Part shown: piece by piece, positions 4,897 through 6,844 of the stretch
Layout of the letters: every line of letters begins with the position of its first letter
Numbering within the stretch: position 1 is the stretch's first letter
Assembly (NCBI GenBank): GCA_021821235.1
Contig: JAKACS010000169.1
Span: 1 to 6,844 of the forward strand
DNA length: 6,844 bases
Origin: Bacillota bacterium
GTDB lineage: Bacteria; Bacillota; Bacilli; Bacillales_B; DSM-18226
Direction of reading: 5' to 3'
Notes under the pieces: generated by a model
Database searches by the model: none
The model's input: only the letters and a program-made list of their open reading frames with translations
Told to the model about the DNA's origin: nothing
Made by a program: the position numbers and the translations under genes

Positions 4897-6774
4897 ATGG
4901 CAGTGAAAGAGTTTCAAGCCGAATCAAAAAGGCTGTTGGAAATGATGATTAATTCGATTTATTCTCACAAGGAAATCTTTCTGCGCGAGCTTATTTCCAA
5001 TGCAAGTGATGCAATTGATAAAATCTATTATAAGGCCTTAGCAGATGAAAACGTGAATTTTGATCAAAACAGCTACTACATAAAAGTAACAGCTGACAAA
5101 GAAAAACGCATTTTATCGATTTCTGATACAGGCATTGGAATGACGAAAGAGGAACTTGAAACAAACCTCGGAACGATCGCAAAAAGCGGTTCTCTTGCTT
5201 TCAAAAAAGAAACAGAATTAAAAGACGGCTATGATATCATCGGTCAGTTTGGTGTCGGCTTTTATTCCGCTTTTATGGTGGCGGATGTCGTTACCGTGAT
5301 TAGCAAAGCATTTGGCAGCAATGAAGCATACAAATGGGAATCAAGTGGTGCCGACGGTTATACGATTGAACCGTGCGAAAAAGCAGAAGCCGGTACGGAG
5401 ATTAGTTTAAAAATCAAAGAAAACACCGAAGAGGAAGACTTTGATGAATATTTAGAGGAATACCGCCTAAAGGCGATTATTAAAAAATATTCCGATTTTA
5501 TCCGTTACCCGATCAAAATGGACCTGACAAAAAGCCAGTTAAAAGAAGGCAGCGACAATGAATACGAGCAATACAAGGAAGAAGAAATTATCAACAGCAT
5601 GGTGCCGATTTGGCGGAAAAACAAAAAAGAACTGACTGAAGAGGATTACAACAACTTTTATGCGGAAAAACGCTATGGGTTTGACAAGCCGTTAAAACAT
5701 ATTCATATCAGTGTTGACGGTGCCGTTCGCTATAACGCAATCTTGTTTATACCGGAAAAAATGCCGTTTGATTACTATACAAAAGAGTTTGAAAAAGGAC
5801 TTGAGCTTTATTCCAATGGCGTTCTGATAATGGACAAGTGCGCTGATTTGCTTCCTGACTATTTCAGCTTTGTGAAGGGTATGGTGGATTCGGAAGATTT
5901 ATCGCTTAATATTTCACGGGAGATCCTCCAGCACGACCGTCAGCTAAAACTGATTGCAAAAAATATTAATAAAAAGATTAAAAGTGAATTGCTCAACTTG
6001 CTAAAAGATGAACGCGAAAAGTATGAAACTTTTTACCAAGCATTTGGCCGCCAATTGAAATTTGGTGTGTACAGTGACTTTGGCGCCAACAAAGAAACAT
6101 TGCAGGACTTGCTACTATTCTATTCTTCGAAAGAGAAAAAACTTGTCACCTTGGATGAATATGTCTCTAGAATGCCAGAAGAGCAAAAATATATTTATTA
6201 TGCAGCCGGAGAAACGGTGGAGCGAATTGACAAGCTGCCGCAGACGGAATTGGTGGCCGAAAAAGGCTATGAGATTTTATACTTCACCGATGATGTCGAT
6301 GAGTTTGCGATCCGTATGTTGATGAACTACAAAGAAAAAGAATTTAAATCGGTCTCAAGCGGTGATTTAGGAATTGAGGCAGACAACGAAACCAAGTCGA
6401 CTGCCGAAGAAAGTGAACATAAAGACCTGTTTGCGTTCATGAAAGAAGTTTTAAAAGACAAGGTGAAGGACGTGCGCGTTTCCAAACGGCTTAAATCGCA
6501 TCCTGTTGTGATCACAGCTGATGGTGAAATTTCATTAGAAATGGAAAAAGTGTTGAAAGCAATGCCAGGCAGCCAGGATGTAAAAGCGGATCGCGTGTTG
6601 GAAATCAATATTAACCACGAAGTCTTTAATGCCTTAAAAGCTGCTTTTGAAACAGATAAGGAAAAACTGGCTCTTTACACAAACCTTCTATATCATCAAG
6701 CATTATTAATTGAGGGGCTGCCGATTGAAGACCCAGTTGAATTTACAAATGATATTTGCAAAATTATGGTTTAA
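4897..6774 (+). CDS. htpG: Molecular chaperone HtpG (bacterial Hsp90)
   Basis: HtpG is a cytosolic, dimeric, ATP-driven chaperone that remodels client proteins, often with DnaK. The product is 625 residues, essentially the B. subtilis length, and the sequence is very similar to that protein as I recall it. The N-terminal GHKL ATPase domain shows [10 protein letters not shown] with catalytic Glu31 and nucleotide-binding Asn35, DTGIGM with Asp77, and GQFGVGFYS (116-124) in the ATP lid. The middle domain includes LNISRE with Arg341, the expected gamma-phosphate arginine. The C-terminal dimerisation region ends ICKIMV; there is no eukaryotic MEEVD tail and no charged linker, as normal for bacteria. 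ATG 4897 is chosen because of its well-spaced Shine-Dalgarno site; an in-frame TTG at 4879 would add six residues. The gene has its own promoter with CIRCE. No terminator is visible in the 70 bases downstream. Confidence 0.97.
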   Translation: MAVKEFQAESKRLLEMMINSIYSHKEIFLRELISNASDAIDKIYYKALADENVNFDQNSYYIKVTADKEKRILSISDTGIGMTKEELETNLGTIAKSGSLAFKKETELKDGYDIIGQFGVGFYSAFMVADVVTVISKAFGSNEAYKWESSGADGYTIEPCEKAEAGTEISLKIKENTEEEDFDEYLEEYRLKAIIKKYSDFIRYPIKMDLTKSQLKEGSDNEYEQYKEEEIINSMVPIWRKNKKELTEEDYNNFYAEKRYGFDKPLKHIHISVDGAVRYNAILFIPEKMPFDYYTKEFEKGLELYSNGVLIMDKCADLLPDYFSFVKGMVDSEDLSLNISREILQHDRQLKLIAKNINKKIKSELLNLLKDEREKYETFYQAFGRQLKFGVYSDFGANKETLQDLLLFYSSKEKKLVTLDEYVSRMPEEQKYIYYAAGETVERIDKLPQTELVAEKGYEILYFTDDVDEFAIRMLMNYKEKEFKSVSSGDLGIEADNETKSTAEESEHKDLFAFMKEVLKDKVKDVRVSKRLKSHPVVITADGEISLEMEKVLKAMPGSQDVKADRVLEININHEVFNALKAAFETDKEKLALYTNLLYHQALLIEGLPIEDPVEFTNDICKIMV

Positions 6775-6844
6775 ATGACAATCTGTATGTCCCCCTATCG
6801 TTCTGAAAAAGGAGAACTACACGATAAAGATTCCGAAACCTATT
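6775..6844 (+). other. Downstream flank of htpG, no supported gene
   Basis: An ATG immediately follows the htpG stop and its frame stays open for 23 codons to the window edge (MTICMSPYRSEKGELHDKDS...). It has no ribosome binding site of its own other than possible coupling to htpG, and I do not recognise it. An AAAGGAG sequence near 6810 is not followed by ATG, GTG or TTG within a usable distance before the window ends. The sequences TATCG and CGATA, with TTCT and AGAA inside them, form an imperfect inverted repeat at about 6798-6824. Confidence 0.3.

Noticed and set aside
6062..6322. 86-residue + strand open frame inside htpG
   Set aside because: It lies wholly within a confidently identified gene in another frame, with no ribosome binding site or recognisable family.

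Overview
The window looks like a chromosomal segment of a low-to-moderate GC, facultatively anaerobic Gram-positive bacterium of the family Bacillaceae. The HtpG protein reads very close to the Bacillus subtilis one from memory, the AdhE closely resembles the Bacillus/Parageobacillus type, ribosome binding sites are strong AGGAG-type sites, and the control elements (CIRCE, a CcpA cre, a Rex-like operator) are classical Firmicutes signals. A thermotolerant Bacillus/Parageobacillus-like host is plausible but not proven.

Layout from left to right. (1) Positions 1-1171, + strand: the C-terminal part of an MbcS/YtcI-type AMP-forming acyl-CoA synthetase whose N-terminus lies outside the window. (2) Positions 1172-1446: a gene-free stretch packed with hairpins. 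It has a long A-loop hairpin, an 11-bp hairpin, two small hairpins with AGGA-type loops (RUCCU on the minus strand, which recalls the Bacillaceae-1 RNA motif), and a U-tailed terminator on the + strand. (3) Positions 1447-1785, - strand: a GTG-started, 112-residue protein of unknown function with a likely dimeric alpha-beta barrel pattern. (4) Positions 1786-2076: a divergent control region with a near-perfect 18-bp palindrome matching the CcpA cre consensus and, next to adhE, a Rex-type redox operator. (5) Positions 2077-4683, + strand: bifunctional acetaldehyde-CoA/alcohol dehydrogenase AdhE, closed by a strong terminator. (6) Positions 4684-4896: a sigma-A promoter overlapping a perfect CIRCE element. 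(7) Positions 4897-6774, + strand: the Hsp90 chaperone HtpG. (8) The last 70 bases hold no gene that can be supported.

The genes appear to be separate transcription units and not one pathway. adhE is the fermentative NADH-disposal enzyme, under apparent carbon (CcpA) and redox (Rex) control. htpG is a chaperone gene that here carries an HrcA operator, unlike the well-studied B. subtilis gene. The acyl-CoA synthetase activates short or branched carboxylic acids. No mobile element, CRISPR array, tRNA or rRNA is seen. The least explained parts are the structured RNA-like region at 1183-1378 and the small minus-strand gene.
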